Shown in pieces: positions 7,073-14,712 of a DNA stretch of 16,511 nt; within the stretch, counting starts at the first letter, position 1; each line of letters begins with the position of its first letter. A program made the position numbers and the translations under genes. The DNA is from Solobacterium sp. UBA3691. Lineage in GTDB: Bacteria > Bacillota_I > Bacilli_A > Erysipelotrichales > Erysipelotrichaceae. The DNA lies in NCBI GenBank assembly GCA_002372175.1, contig DFIS01000078.1:15970-32480 (forward strand), given 5' to 3'. Under the pieces are notes generated by a model. That model ran no database searches, was not told the DNA's origin, and saw only the letters and a program-made list of their open reading frames with translations.

Positions 7073-8469
7073 TTCTGTCTGCGTGTACTGCCTTTCTTTT
7101 CGCGTTCCTTGTTTTTCTTTTCCTTTTTGGTGATCTCTCTCCATATCCGGAACGATACACCATCCTGCAGGTTCTCTGCCTCTACCCTGTATCCGTATGT
7201 TGTTGCGACCTTCCAGACGATCGAAAGGCCGAGTCCGAACTTACCGTCGCTGCCTTTCTCATACGGTCTGAACAGTGATGCCAGGTGTTCCTCATCGATC
7301 TGTCTGCCGTCGTTGATGACCTTCAGTTCCCCTTCATGAAGAACGATACGGATCGTGGTACGGGCATAACGCAGCGCATTGTCGATCAGATTCTCAATAA
7401 CGATACGCCAGGGCTCTTCATCTCCGTGGAAACAGATATTATCATCCAGTTCCCGATGGAAATTGATCTCAGGACGGATCACACTCAGTGACAGCAGGAC
7501 CTTATCGATCAGCCGGTTCATATTCAGGTTATCCCCTTCCGGAAGTTCATCGAGGAGATATTCCATCTTGTTCAGGGTGATCAGACTGCGTACTTTCTTT
7601 TCAAGTCTGTCTGCGTGCTCGATGATCACATCGATCGACTTATTCAGTGTACCGTACGGGTATACACCGTCTCTAATACTTTCGCTGTAACTCTTGATCG
7701 TTGCAATCGGTGTCTTCAGGTCATGTGAGATATTCTGGATCATCTCCTGCCGTGACTGCTGCTGTCTCTGCAGTTCTGCCTGCATGTCTGTCAGCGCAGA
7801 AGCAACCTCACCGATCTCATCTCTCCGCCGGATATTCAGTACTGCCGGTTCATCATTTTTGATCTTGTTTATATAATTTCTGATCTGATACAGAGGCCTG
7901 ATCAGAGAGACGACCCAGAGAATCAGCAGGATGAACAGAATTGCGACAATGATCACATTGATATTGACAACATTGATCACCAGGGAAGCTCTGAAATCAT
8001 TTTCAAAGTCTGAAGGCAGATAAGAGATCAGATATGTTCCGGGTTTATACTCGGTAGTTGAATACAGTATCTTTGCGGTAGATGCGAACAGTCTTTTGCC
8101 GGTCTCTATAACGTGATCACCCAGGATGCCCTCTTCCGTGCCGAGAAGACGCCTGATATCTTCCTGTACCATCGTATCCGGCACCATTTCGCCAATGCCC
8201 GAAAAATTATCTGTATGCTTGTCATACAGCGTATGATATACCATCTCCCCGGAGATATCACTGACATCATCGATCTTCTCAAGATATACCAGATAGGTAT
8301 CCTGGGAAGCATGAATGATCCTGAACATCTCATTTTCGGTAAACGCATCGATCGAAGGTGACAGAAAAACAGACAGAAAAAAGGTAAATCCGGCGATGGC
8401 TAAAATAGCAATCGACAGCAATTGCTGAGTTAAGCTGAGCTCTCTGACCCAAAGATATACCCTTTTCAT
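7069..8469 (-). CDS. Sensor histidine kinase, CssS-like
   Basis: Membrane sensor kinase of 466 aa, partner of the regulator just upstream. Order: first membrane span about 14-37, an extracytoplasmic sensing region about 38-165, second span about 166-190, HAMP linker (RPLYQIRNYI to EVASALTDMQAEL), phosphoacceptor His249 in NISHDLKTPIATI, N box ENLIDNALRYA (359-369), and G box GKFGLGLSIVWK (409-420). From memory, the dimerisation domain (SHDLKTP, SIRDGVYPYG, ADRLEKKVRSLITLNKMEYL) resembles Bacillus subtilis CssS, the secretion-stress sensor that detects misfolded exported proteins. The sensing region does not allow the signal to be named. The last 20 residues are very rich in Lys, Arg and Glu (from REITKKEKK), beyond the usual end of the ATPase domain. 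The start codon follows the regulator stop without a gap (TAAATG). Confidence 0.9.
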   Translation of the reverse strand: MKRVYLWVRELSLTQQLLSIAILAIAGFTFFLSVFLSPSIDAFTENEMFRIIHASQDTYLVYLEKIDDVSDISGEMVYHTLYDKHTDNFSGIGEMVPDTMVQEDIRRLLGTEEGILGDHVIETGKRLFASTAKILYSTTEYKPGTYLISYLPSDFENDFRASLVINVVNINVIIVAILFILLILWVVSLIRPLYQIRNYINKIKNDEPAVLNIRRRDEIGEVASALTDMQAELQRQQQSRQEMIQNISHDLKTPIATIKSYSESIRDGVYPYGTLNKSIDVIIEHADRLEKKVRSLITLNKMEYLLDELPEGDNLNMNRLIDKVLLSLSVIRPEINFHRELDDNICFHGDEEPWRIVIENLIDNALRYARTTIRIVLHEGELKVINDGRQIDEEHLASLFRPYEKGSDGKFGLGLSIVWKVATTYGYRVEAENLQDGVSFRIWREITKKEKKNKEREKKGSTRRQK

Positions 8470-9129
8470 TTACCCAAGTCTGTATCCGAATCCGTAAATG
8501 GTATGTATCATCAGTTTCGGCATCTTCCGCCGCAGACGTCTCATCGTATCATCTACGACTCTGTCATTTCCGTAATAATTGGTCTCCCATACTTTCTCGA
8601 GGATCTGTTCTCTGGTAAAGGCTGTACCGCGGTTTCTGACAAACAGCATCAACAGTTCAAATTCCTTCGTCGTAAGATCGATCATCTCACTGCCGTCTCT
8701 GACTGTTCTCTGCCCTTCATCGATCACATAACTGTCTACCGTGATAGCCGCATTCTCATCCTTGTATGTACGCCGGATGATATTGTTTACGCGCAGGACC
8801 AGCTCCTTCGGCGAGAACGGTTTGGTAATATAGTCATCACTGCCTTTTTCAAGACCGATGATACGGTCAAATTCCTTGTCTCTGGCAGACATGAAGATCA
8901 CAGGTGTATTCGGATTATGTCTTCTGATATCTTCGATCAGATCAAATCCGCTCTTTTCTCCCAGCATGATATCCAGAATCCAGAGATGTACATCTTCATC
9001 TGCTGTATGTATGGCTGCTTCATCGAAAGTCAGATATGCCCTGACTTCATATCCCTCGTTTTCCAGATAATGCCTGACCAGTTCATTCAGGTCACGCTCA
9101 TCCTCAACGATACCTATCACTTTTTTCAT
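8470..9129 (-). CDS. OmpR/PhoB-family response regulator, CssR-like
   Basis: Transcription regulator of 219 aa. The receiver domain (1-118) has the acidic pocket EDE (9-11), phosphoacceptor Asp53 in LWILDIMLG, Ser81 and Lys103 in ITKPFSPKEL. The winged-helix DNA-binding domain (about 128-219) includes LTTKEFELLMLF, FTREQILEKVW and DRVVDDTMRRLRRKMP, ending YGFGYRLG. The run HLWILDIML, the SARDKEFDRIIGLEKGSDDYITKPF stretch and the C-terminus closely resemble Bacillus CssR as I remember it; CssR activates htrA-type quality-control proteases under secretion stress. No protease gene is in this window. An AGGTGGGG ribosome binding site (9135-9142) precedes the ATG. It follows glmM by 36 bp, a gap that contains a perfect palindrome, so it may be read through from the cdaA promoter or regulated separately. 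Confidence 0.9.
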   Translation of the reverse strand: MKKVIGIVEDERDLNELVRHYLENEGYEVRAYLTFDEAAIHTADEDVHLWILDIMLGEKSGFDLIEDIRRHNPNTPVIFMSARDKEFDRIIGLEKGSDDYITKPFSPKELVLRVNNIIRRTYKDENAAITVDSYVIDEGQRTVRDGSEMIDLTTKEFELLMLFVRNRGTAFTREQILEKVWETNYYGNDRVVDDTMRRLRRKMPKLMIHTIYGFGYRLG

Positions 9130-9146
9130 TCTTTCCCCACCTAATA

Positions 9147-9170
9147 ATTAAGGCGTATATACGCCTTAAT
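9147..9170. repeat. 24-bp perfect palindrome between glmM and the response regulator
   Basis: ATTAAGGCGTAT followed at once by its exact reverse complement. It covers the glmM TAA and ends 4 bp before the SD of the response regulator. No T-run follows on either strand, so it is not a standard intrinsic terminator. It could be an operator, an mRNA hairpin that protects upstream message or limits translation of the regulator, or a processing site. Confidence 0.8.
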
Positions 9171-10506
9171 CAATACCGTACTTTTCACGTACGATCTTTG
9201 CGATCTTTTCTACTTCCTCATAGCAGATCTCGTCGGTTTCCGCCTCAGCCATCACTCTGACCAGAGGTTCCGTGCCGCTGGGTCTGACAAGAAGACGTCC
9301 GTTGCCATGCAGTTCCTCGTTGACCTGGGCAATTGCGGCTGCGACATCGGCATCGTTCATGGCTTCTTCCTTGTCGGACACCTTGACATTGACAAGCAGC
9401 TGAGGATAGATCTTCAGTCCTTCACAGAGTTCAGCAGCCGTCTTTCCTGTCTCCTTCATGATCTTCAGGAAGATCAGTGCCGTCACAAGACCGTCTCCGG
9501 TCGTTTCGTGTTCACTGAAGATAATATGTCCGGACTGTTCACCGCCGACAATATCGCCTTCCTGGCACATCTTCTCATAGACGTATTTATCACCGACCTG
9601 CGTAGACGCAACCCGGATATTCTCTCTTTCCATCGCCTTGAACAGACCGAGGTTTGCCATGACAGTCGTAACGACCGTATTGTTCGAGAGCTGACCATGG
9701 TCACGGAAATACTTGCCGGTAACATACAGCATATGATCGCCCGTGATCAGTTCACCGGACGGTGAAACAAGGATCATTCTGTCGGCATCACCATCGAAGG
9801 CAAGACCGAGATCATACGCACCGTTTCTTACCGTCTCCTGCAGCATCTCCGGATGTGTAGAACCGCATTTCGTATTGATATTCGTACCATTCGGTGTGCT
9901 GTTGATCACATGCACATCCGCTCCCAGTGCCTTCAGCACGCGCTCTGCTGTCACACTGCTGGAACCATTGGCACAGTCAGCCGCCAGACGGTAACCCGAA
10001 AGATCCAGAGGGAATTCCCTGCAGATCCAGTCAATATAATCTTCAAGTCCCTGATGATAGGAGACGACCTTGCCGATCTGATCATCAGACTTGAACGTCA
10101 GAGAGGTCTTTCCGTCGATATACTCTTCGATCAGATCTTCGATATCGGAAGAGATCTTCAGTCCGTCCTTGGAGAACAGCTTGATACCATTATCATAGAA
10201 CGGATTATGGCTGGCACTGATCATGGCGCCGCAGCAGAAATCCTCTTTCTGTACCAGATAAGAGATCATCGGTGTCGGACCGTAGCCAACAAGATAGGCA
10301 TCACAGCCCTCACTGGCAATACCGGCTGCCAGAGCGCTCTCCAGCATGTCACTGGACAGTCTTGTGTCCTTACCGATCACGATCTTCTGTTTCTTTTCCT
10401 GACTGAAATACCAGCCAATATAGCGACCGACAATAAATGCTCTTTCTGCCGTCAAGGACACATTTGCCTTACCGCGGATGCCGTCTGTCCCAAAATACTT
10501 ACCCAT
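9166..10506 (-). CDS. glmM: Phosphoglucosamine mutase
   Basis: Interconverts glucosamine-6-phosphate and glucosamine-1-phosphate in the cytosol, the committed path to UDP-GlcNAc for peptidoglycan. 446 aa, normal for GlmM. Landmarks: KYFGTDGIRGKAN at the N-terminus, phosphoserine loop MISASHNP with Ser99, metal-binding DGDADR (238-243), sugar-binding GGEQSGHI, and phosphate-binding RPSGTEPLVRV near the C-terminus. The frame is open 54 bases further upstream, but the ATG at 10506 is the family start and has a GGAG 7 bases before it. Its first 8 bases overlap the end of cdaR. The cdaA-cdaR-glmM order is conserved in Bacillota, and in several species CdaA and GlmM proteins interact, coupling c-di-AMP synthesis to wall precursor supply. 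Confidence 0.97.
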   Translation of the reverse strand: MGKYFGTDGIRGKANVSLTAERAFIVGRYIGWYFSQEKKQKIVIGKDTRLSSDMLESALAAGIASEGCDAYLVGYGPTPMISYLVQKEDFCCGAMISASHNPFYDNGIKLFSKDGLKISSDIEDLIEEYIDGKTSLTFKSDDQIGKVVSYHQGLEDYIDWICREFPLDLSGYRLAADCANGSSSVTAERVLKALGADVHVINSTPNGTNINTKCGSTHPEMLQETVRNGAYDLGLAFDGDADRMILVSPSGELITGDHMLYVTGKYFRDHGQLSNNTVVTTVMANLGLFKAMERENIRVASTQVGDKYVYEKMCQEGDIVGGEQSGHIIFSEHETTGDGLVTALIFLKIMKETGKTAAELCEGLKIYPQLLVNVKVSDKEEAMNDADVAAAIAQVNEELHGNGRLLVRPSGTEPLVRVMAEAETDEICYEEVEKIAKIVREKYGID

Positions 10507-11929
10507 TGTTAACTCCTTCGCCGCTTTCGTTTGTTTCGGCATTCTGCTCACCAAGCACATTCAGAATATATGATGAATTTACCAGTGAATATCTGACCAG
10601 ACCATTGCCCGGCTGTTCCACCTGCAGAGTAAACTCATTGATACCCGGCTTGGCATCTTTCATATCTACATAGACATAGATCATATCAGCAGTGACCTTC
10701 TCTACATTCTCTTCTGTACCGAAGACCGTTACAGAAGCCGTTGTAATGTTATCAGGCTGCGATGCCTTGTAGTTATTTACATTATTCCGGTAGTTGATAT
10801 TAACATCTTCGATGACCTTGGATACACCTTCTGCCAGTGTAACATTCATCGTGATCTGGTTGATATTGCTGGAATTGACGCCTGTAGGCAGTGTGATCGG
10901 CCTCAGCAGAGTGGAATCCTTCGTGATCGTCGATGCATTCAGGGTAACGATGACCTTGTCAATCTGTCCCAGTACGGACTCTGCGCCGTAAATCGTTACC
11001 GTCTGCTGATCCATGGAAATCGAAGATATCGCCTTGCCTTCAGGTACTTCACCGGTGACTTCCACCTCGATCGGAACCGTCTTGTTCGGGGAAGTAACAG
11101 GTACTGTAACACTGATCGTATTCGGGAAGATATCCGCGTTGACAGGCTGTCCGTTCACATCATAGGCAATCAGTCTGGCTTCCTGGGTAAACTCCGAAGT
11201 CTGCCCGGAGACATCGATCAGCGCCTTGACAAACGAGATCGAATCCAGCGTATCCTTGGAAGCTCTGACATTGACTTTCTGATATTCAAATACAGGCAGA
11301 CCGACACTGTAGATACTGTCCATCTTTTCCAGATTGATAAAGTCATAGGAAAGATCGAACTGCTGTGTCGTCTTCTTTTTCAGTGTGATATAGACATTGG
11401 AAGGATCGATCTTCACGGAAACACTGTCACCGTATCCCTCCGTTGTCAGCTTGACTTCATGGGTACCTTCGGTAAGACCTTCAAGATCCGCCACGACCAT
11501 TCCCTTGGCATTGGCAGCCGACGTCACGTTGGACGCATCACCGGTGATCGTCACTTCCGCCGAGGAAGGCAGTCCGCTGAGTTCAAACGTATCTGTATTG
11601 TATTTCGCTGTTACCGACACATTGGACAGTGTCTTGGCCGTAGTCAGCGGATTCGTATACAAGGCAAGCGTAGAATCATAGTTGACAACAAAGTACATCA
11701 TGACCGCAAGAAACAGCGGTACGAACATCTCCATCCAGTGATTCCTGCTGAACAGGGTCTTATCGATCAGACTGGAGAACCAGCGCACGATCCGCATGAC
11801 CCAGTCAAGCAGATGCTGGTATGTATCATTGACTGCTCTCTGACTCTGGGCAGCGATCTGGTTTGCACGTCTTGTCTTATCATCATCCGTACGGCGTACG
11901 GGTATTCTCTTCCGAGGATTCTCTGACAT
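10499..11929 (-). CDS. cdaR: YbbR-domain regulator of the diadenylate cyclase
   Basis: Membrane-anchored extracytoplasmic protein that modulates CdaA. 476 aa. One membrane span lies at about 67-83 (MFVPLFLAVMMYFVV), followed by some 390 residues of beta-rich YbbR repeats, recognisable by recurring PxSVTVxVP-like and xVTVxG-like strands (for example NTISVTVPVTSP, QTVTIYGAESVL, ASVTVFGTEENV). The end is acidic and low in complexity (AETNESGEGVNNG). The cytosolic N-terminus before the span is about 66 residues, basic and longer than the short tail I would expect; it may contact the long CdaA tail. The ATG overlaps the cdaA stop by one base. Called from the YbbR pattern and the conserved position between cdaA and glmM. 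Confidence 0.92.
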   Translation of the reverse strand: MSENPRKRIPVRRTDDDKTRRANQIAAQSQRAVNDTYQHLLDWVMRIVRWFSSLIDKTLFSRNHWMEMFVPLFLAVMMYFVVNYDSTLALYTNPLTTAKTLSNVSVTAKYNTDTFELSGLPSSAEVTITGDASNVTSAANAKGMVVADLEGLTEGTHEVKLTTEGYGDSVSVKIDPSNVYITLKKKTTQQFDLSYDFINLEKMDSIYSVGLPVFEYQKVNVRASKDTLDSISFVKALIDVSGQTSEFTQEARLIAYDVNGQPVNADIFPNTISVTVPVTSPNKTVPIEVEVTGEVPEGKAISSISMDQQTVTIYGAESVLGQIDKVIVTLNASTITKDSTLLRPITLPTGVNSSNINQITMNVTLAEGVSKVIEDVNINYRNNVNNYKASQPDNITTASVTVFGTEENVEKVTADMIYVYVDMKDAKPGINEFTLQVEQPGNGLVRYSLVNSSYILNVLGEQNAETNESGEGVNNG

Positions 11930-13629
11930 TACTGCTTACCTCCTCTGTCCGCCGCCTTCCTGGTCGTCTCCAGAAGATCGACCATGCTCAGCGTCTGTTC
12001 CAGATCCTGATTCAGCCCGACGATACCGGAAATATCCAGATTGGTCGTATCATAGATCTTCGGTTCTTCCTGTTTCGGCTGCGGTGCAGGTTCAGGCTGA
12101 GGCTGAGGCTGAACCTCCGGCTGCGGTTCCTCACGTTTCTGCAGCCTGCGCATGCTTGCTTCGCGGGCAAGTCTGACCTCCTCTGCGGACATCCGCTGAG
12201 GCTGTTCACTCTGCGTTTGCTCTGCAGGTTCAACATATTCGGTATCGGCAACACCGCTGAACGTACGTTCACGCTCACGGCGCAGCTCTTCATCCTGACG
12301 GCGCTTTTCGCGCAGATACTGTTCCTGTTCCAGACGGCGCTGTTCAGCCTGTCTTCTCTCTTCTTCCAGACGCTGCTGTTCCGCAATCCTCTGCTCTTCT
12401 TCCAGACGTCTCAGCTCAGCCAGTCTCTGTTCTTCCTTCTGACGGCTGATCATCTCTTCCATTTCCGTCTTTACACTGTCATCAATGATCGAGGCAGGCT
12501 TAGTCGGATAACTCGGTACCGGTCTTTCTTTCTTCTTCGGCAGTTTGATCTCATCAGCACCGTGCTCCAGTTCCTTGATCACATCTTTCTTTTCCGGTTC
12601 ACGGCGATGCGAGAACAGACCGAAATGACGCTTCTTCGGGGAATCTTCTATAACTACCTCAGGTTCCTCACTGACCGTATTCTCAGCCGGGATCACTTCT
12701 TCCGTTTCGATCTTAGCGGAAGGTCTTTCCGCTTCCTGCTTCTTGATTGCAAGCTTATTCAGCACACCTGTATCACCATTGGATACACGCTTATCCTCGA
12801 TCACAACATCTCTTGCCGGCTCTACGACACCGCCGCCCGAACGCACTTCGGTCTCTTCGCCGCAGATCACACGCATCAGATAATCACGCAGACCCTTGCT
12901 GTCAACGCTGAAGATCTTACCGCCTTCGGTAATACTGATCGCTCCTGTCTCTTCCGAAACAACGACCGTAACGGCATCGGTGATCTCACTGATACCGATA
13001 GCTGCTCTATGGCGGGCACCGTAACGGGAAGGAAGATCCAGTGTTGTCGGCGGGAAATATGCACTCGCGCAGGCAATGCGGTCACCCTGAATGATCACAG
13101 CACCGTCATGCAGCGGTGTAGATGTCACAAACAGCGATGTCAGCAGTTCTGCTGAGACGACCGAATTCAGCTTTGTACCGGTAGCGATATAATCTTCCAG
13201 AGAGAAAGACTGTTCGATCGAGATCAAAGCACCGGTCTGATCCTTGGACAGCAGCATCACTGCCGTAACGATCTGATCGACCAGGTTTTCCTTTTCATTA
13301 CCGGTCAGCGTCGTGATCTTGGAGAAGACATTGGACTTACCGATCCTCTGCAGAAGACTCCTGATCTCTTCCTGGAAGATGATAAATACCGCCAGGAATC
13401 CCCAGTTAATGAAGATATTGGTCACATACTCTACGGTTTTGAGCCCCACAAGTTTGGCGATCGTATCGATCAGCAGTACAAGCAGAATACCTTTAAAGAT
13501 CTGGATCGTACGCTGATTGTTGCGGACAAGACGAATCGTATAGTAAAGCGCGATCCACATCACAAAAATATCAAAAAACATGATGACGATGGTGCGCAAG
13601 TTTTCAAAATTAAAAGTATAACCGGACAA
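11929..13629 (-). CDS. cdaA: Diadenylate cyclase CdaA with a long C-terminal extension
   Basis: Makes c-di-AMP from two ATP at the inner membrane. N-terminal spans lie at about 12-32, 43-62 and 70-86. The DAC domain (about 95-260) has the hallmark DGA at 175-177 in TPLHDGAVII and RHR at 206-208 in YGARHRAAIG. CdaA proteins usually end near residue 270-280; this one has 566. The extra part begins with a linker containing EEPEVVIEDSPKKRH, then a charged Glu/Arg/Gln helix (about 398-455), a Gln-Pro stretch (about 502-520), and ends in a less charged segment (YDTTNLDISGIVGLNQDLEQ, then TLSMVDLLETT). The start is TTG at 13629, supported by AAGGAG 9 bases upstream and by a following family-like N-terminus; the next ATG (codon 17) would cut into the first span. 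First gene of the eight-gene operon. Confidence 0.95.
   Translation of the reverse strand: MSGYTFNFENLRTIVIMFFDIFVMWIALYYTIRLVRNNQRTIQIFKGILLVLLIDTIAKLVGLKTVEYVTNIFINWGFLAVFIIFQEEIRSLLQRIGKSNVFSKITTLTGNEKENLVDQIVTAVMLLSKDQTGALISIEQSFSLEDYIATGTKLNSVVSAELLTSLFVTSTPLHDGAVIIQGDRIACASAYFPPTTLDLPSRYGARHRAAIGISEITDAVTVVVSEETGAISITEGGKIFSVDSKGLRDYLMRVICGEETEVRSGGGVVEPARDVVIEDKRVSNGDTGVLNKLAIKKQEAERPSAKIETEEVIPAENTVSEEPEVVIEDSPKKRHFGLFSHRREPEKKDVIKELEHGADEIKLPKKKERPVPSYPTKPASIIDDSVKTEMEEMISRQKEEQRLAELRRLEEEQRIAEQQRLEEERRQAEQRRLEQEQYLREKRRQDEELRRERERTFSGVADTEYVEPAEQTQSEQPQRMSAEEVRLAREASMRRLQKREEPQPEVQPQPQPEPAPQPKQEEPKIYDTTNLDISGIVGLNQDLEQTLSMVDLLETTRKAADRGGKQ
12095..12112. repeat. Hexamer repeat (GGCTGA)x3 inside cdaA
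   Basis: Three exact tandem copies, coding on the minus strand for Gln-Pro dipeptides in the cdaA tail. Copy-number change by slippage would keep the frame and alter the length of the Gln-Pro linker. Confidence 0.7.
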
Positions 13630-13653
13630 TTTTGTGTTCTCCTTCGTTTGTAA

Positions 13654-13662
13654 ATTATAACA
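13654..13662 (-). promoter_or_regulatory. Extended -10 promoter of the cdaA operon
   Basis: TGTTATAAT on the minus strand: a perfect TATAAT with the TGn extension. No good -35 hexamer exists at 16-18 bp, which is common for extended -10 promoters. The start point would lie near 13647, giving a leader of under 20 bases that contains the AAGGAG site. Confidence 0.7.
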
Positions 13663-13668
13663 TAATTC

Positions 13669-13680
13669 TCTGTATACAGA
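13669..13680. repeat. 12-bp palindrome at the -35 position of the cdaA promoter
   Basis: TCTGTATACAGA is a perfect palindrome six bases upstream of the extended -10 box, exactly where a -35 element would be. It could be an activator or repressor site controlling the operon. Confidence 0.45.
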
Positions 13681-13686
13681 AGGAAA

Positions 13687-13715
13687 CAGAAAGAAAAACC
13701 GGCAACTTGCCGGTT
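13687..13715 (-). terminator. Intrinsic terminator of the nucleotidyltransferase gene
   Basis: On the minus strand AACCGGCA and TGCCGGTT form an eight-pair stem around AGT, continued by TTTCTTT. It starts a few bases after the nucleotidyltransferase stop and isolates that gene from the cdaA operon. Confidence 0.85.
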
Positions 13716-13719
13716 AATT

Positions 13720-14628
13720 TCACTCTGTCCAGAGGTCGTCCGGATAGATTCCCTGCTCACGCATCTCAGCGAGTCTTGCCACAACTCCGGGCTTGTCCTC
13801 CTGATAGGTGATGCCAAACCACTGGTCCCTGCTTGACAGCATCTTTACGGAACATTCATCTTCATCCAGCAGTTCACCGACAGCTGTCGGAATGACATGT
13901 TCGCATTTCAGCGGATTCTTCTTGATATTATCCTTGAGGAAGTTCTCAAAGACAGGAGCACACTCATCAAAGATACGCGGTGTAAAGCCCCAGAAGTTCA
14001 TCGATACAAGTGTACCCTCAGGCAGCGGTTTCCACTCCCCTTCAGCACCGTAAAGAGCCTTGCCGTTCTTCTTGACGATCTTCTGGATCTCTACGATATG
14101 CGTCAGATATCCGTTAGCCTGCTGGCAGACACCTCTTGTCACACTGCCATGATCCGTCAGTGTATTGATACACTCATAGCCGACCATCGCATACTTATCA
14201 TCCCTGATCTCCGTCGTCAGATACTCATACATGACGCGGAAAGCATCCTTACCGTAGAAATCATCCGCATTGATAATGCAAAAAGGCTCTTTGACCACAT
14301 TTCTGCAGGCAAGCAGCGCATGTGTCGTACCCCACGGTTTCTCACGGCCTTCCGGTACCGTATATCCCTCCGGCAGATCATCCATATCCTGATAGGCAAA
14401 GCCAACCTCCATGTACTTCTCGATCCGGTCGGTCAGGTTCTTTCTGAAAAGATCTTCATGTTCACGTTTGATAATCAGAACAACTTTCTCAAAACCGGCC
14501 TCATGTGCATCGTAAATAGAAAAATCAATGATCGGCTCTCCGTGCTTACCAACACCGTCGATCTGCTTCATTCCTCCGTAACGACTGCCCATACCGGCCG
14601 CAAGGATCACTAAAGTGGGCTTTATCAT
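13720..14628 (-). CDS. Sugar-phosphate nucleotidyltransferase (NTP_transferase family)
   Basis: Cytosolic enzyme that should join a nucleoside triphosphate and a sugar phosphate (or similar alcohol phosphate) into an activated nucleotide sugar. 302 aa from the ATG at 14628. The N-terminal nucleotide-binding signature is ILAAGMGSRYGGMKQID (8-24), with WGTTHALLACR (99-109) and metal-binding INADDFYG (119-126); later VSMNFWGFTP is sugar-pocket-like. It resembles glucose-1-phosphate uridylyl- or thymidylyltransferases but lacks enough landmarks to name the nucleotide or sugar. GTG at 14634 is an alternative start, but AAAGGAAG is 4 bases from it and 10 from the ATG; the ATG is preferred. Single-gene transcript with its own promoter and terminator. 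Confidence 0.85.
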   Translation of the reverse strand: MIKPTLVILAAGMGSRYGGMKQIDGVGKHGEPIIDFSIYDAHEAGFEKVVLIIKREHEDLFRKNLTDRIEKYMEVGFAYQDMDDLPEGYTVPEGREKPWGTTHALLACRNVVKEPFCIINADDFYGKDAFRVMYEYLTTEIRDDKYAMVGYECINTLTDHGSVTRGVCQQANGYLTHIVEIQKIVKKNGKALYGAEGEWKPLPEGTLVSMNFWGFTPRIFDECAPVFENFLKDNIKKNPLKCEHVIPTAVGELLDEDECSVKMLSSRDQWFGITYQEDKPGVVARLAEMREQGIYPDDLWTE

Positions 14629-14659
14629 TATCACTTATCTTCCTTTCGTAACTATTCTG

Positions 14660-14690
14660 ATTATATCATCGATTTAATTCTTTTCATCAA
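14660..14690 (-). promoter_or_regulatory. Promoter of the nucleotidyltransferase gene
   Basis: Minus strand: TTGATG (14685-14690), 19-bp spacer, TGATATAAT with perfect TATAAT (14660-14665) and TGn extension. It sits back to back with the maf promoter. Confidence 0.65.
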
Positions 14691-14700
14691 TGAGTTATGG

Positions 14701-14706
14701 TATGAT
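14701..14706 (+). promoter_or_regulatory. Candidate -10 box of maf, predicting a leaderless mRNA
   Basis: TATGAT ends 6 bases before the maf ATG, so transcription would begin at or next to its A. No AGGAGG-like site is present before the ATG. The -35 region at 17 bp (TTCTTT) is poor. Confidence 0.35.
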
Positions 14707-14712
14707 ACACCC

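Noticed and set aside
7073..7144. 24-codon N-terminal extension of the alpha/beta hydrolase
   Set aside because: It lies inside the kinase gene, is highly charged, and the ATGA-overlap start at 7072 gives the normal family N-terminus.
6314..7339. 341-codon plus-strand frame opposite the hydrolase and kinase end
   Set aside because: Antisense to two genes with complete catalytic motifs; no SD and no recognisable domain.
9147..9170. Palindrome as an intrinsic terminator for glmM
   Set aside because: No T-run follows it on either strand, so only an operator or RNA-structure role is kept as possible.
10507..10560. 18-codon upstream extension of glmM
   Set aside because: Overlaps cdaR coding sequence; conserved GlmM begins at MGKYFGTDGIRG with a good SD.
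11863..13155. 430-codon open frame on the plus strand opposite cdaA
   Set aside because: It is the antisense shadow of the repetitive charged cdaA tail; the translation is an F/L/R-rich low-complexity string with no domain and no ribosome binding site.
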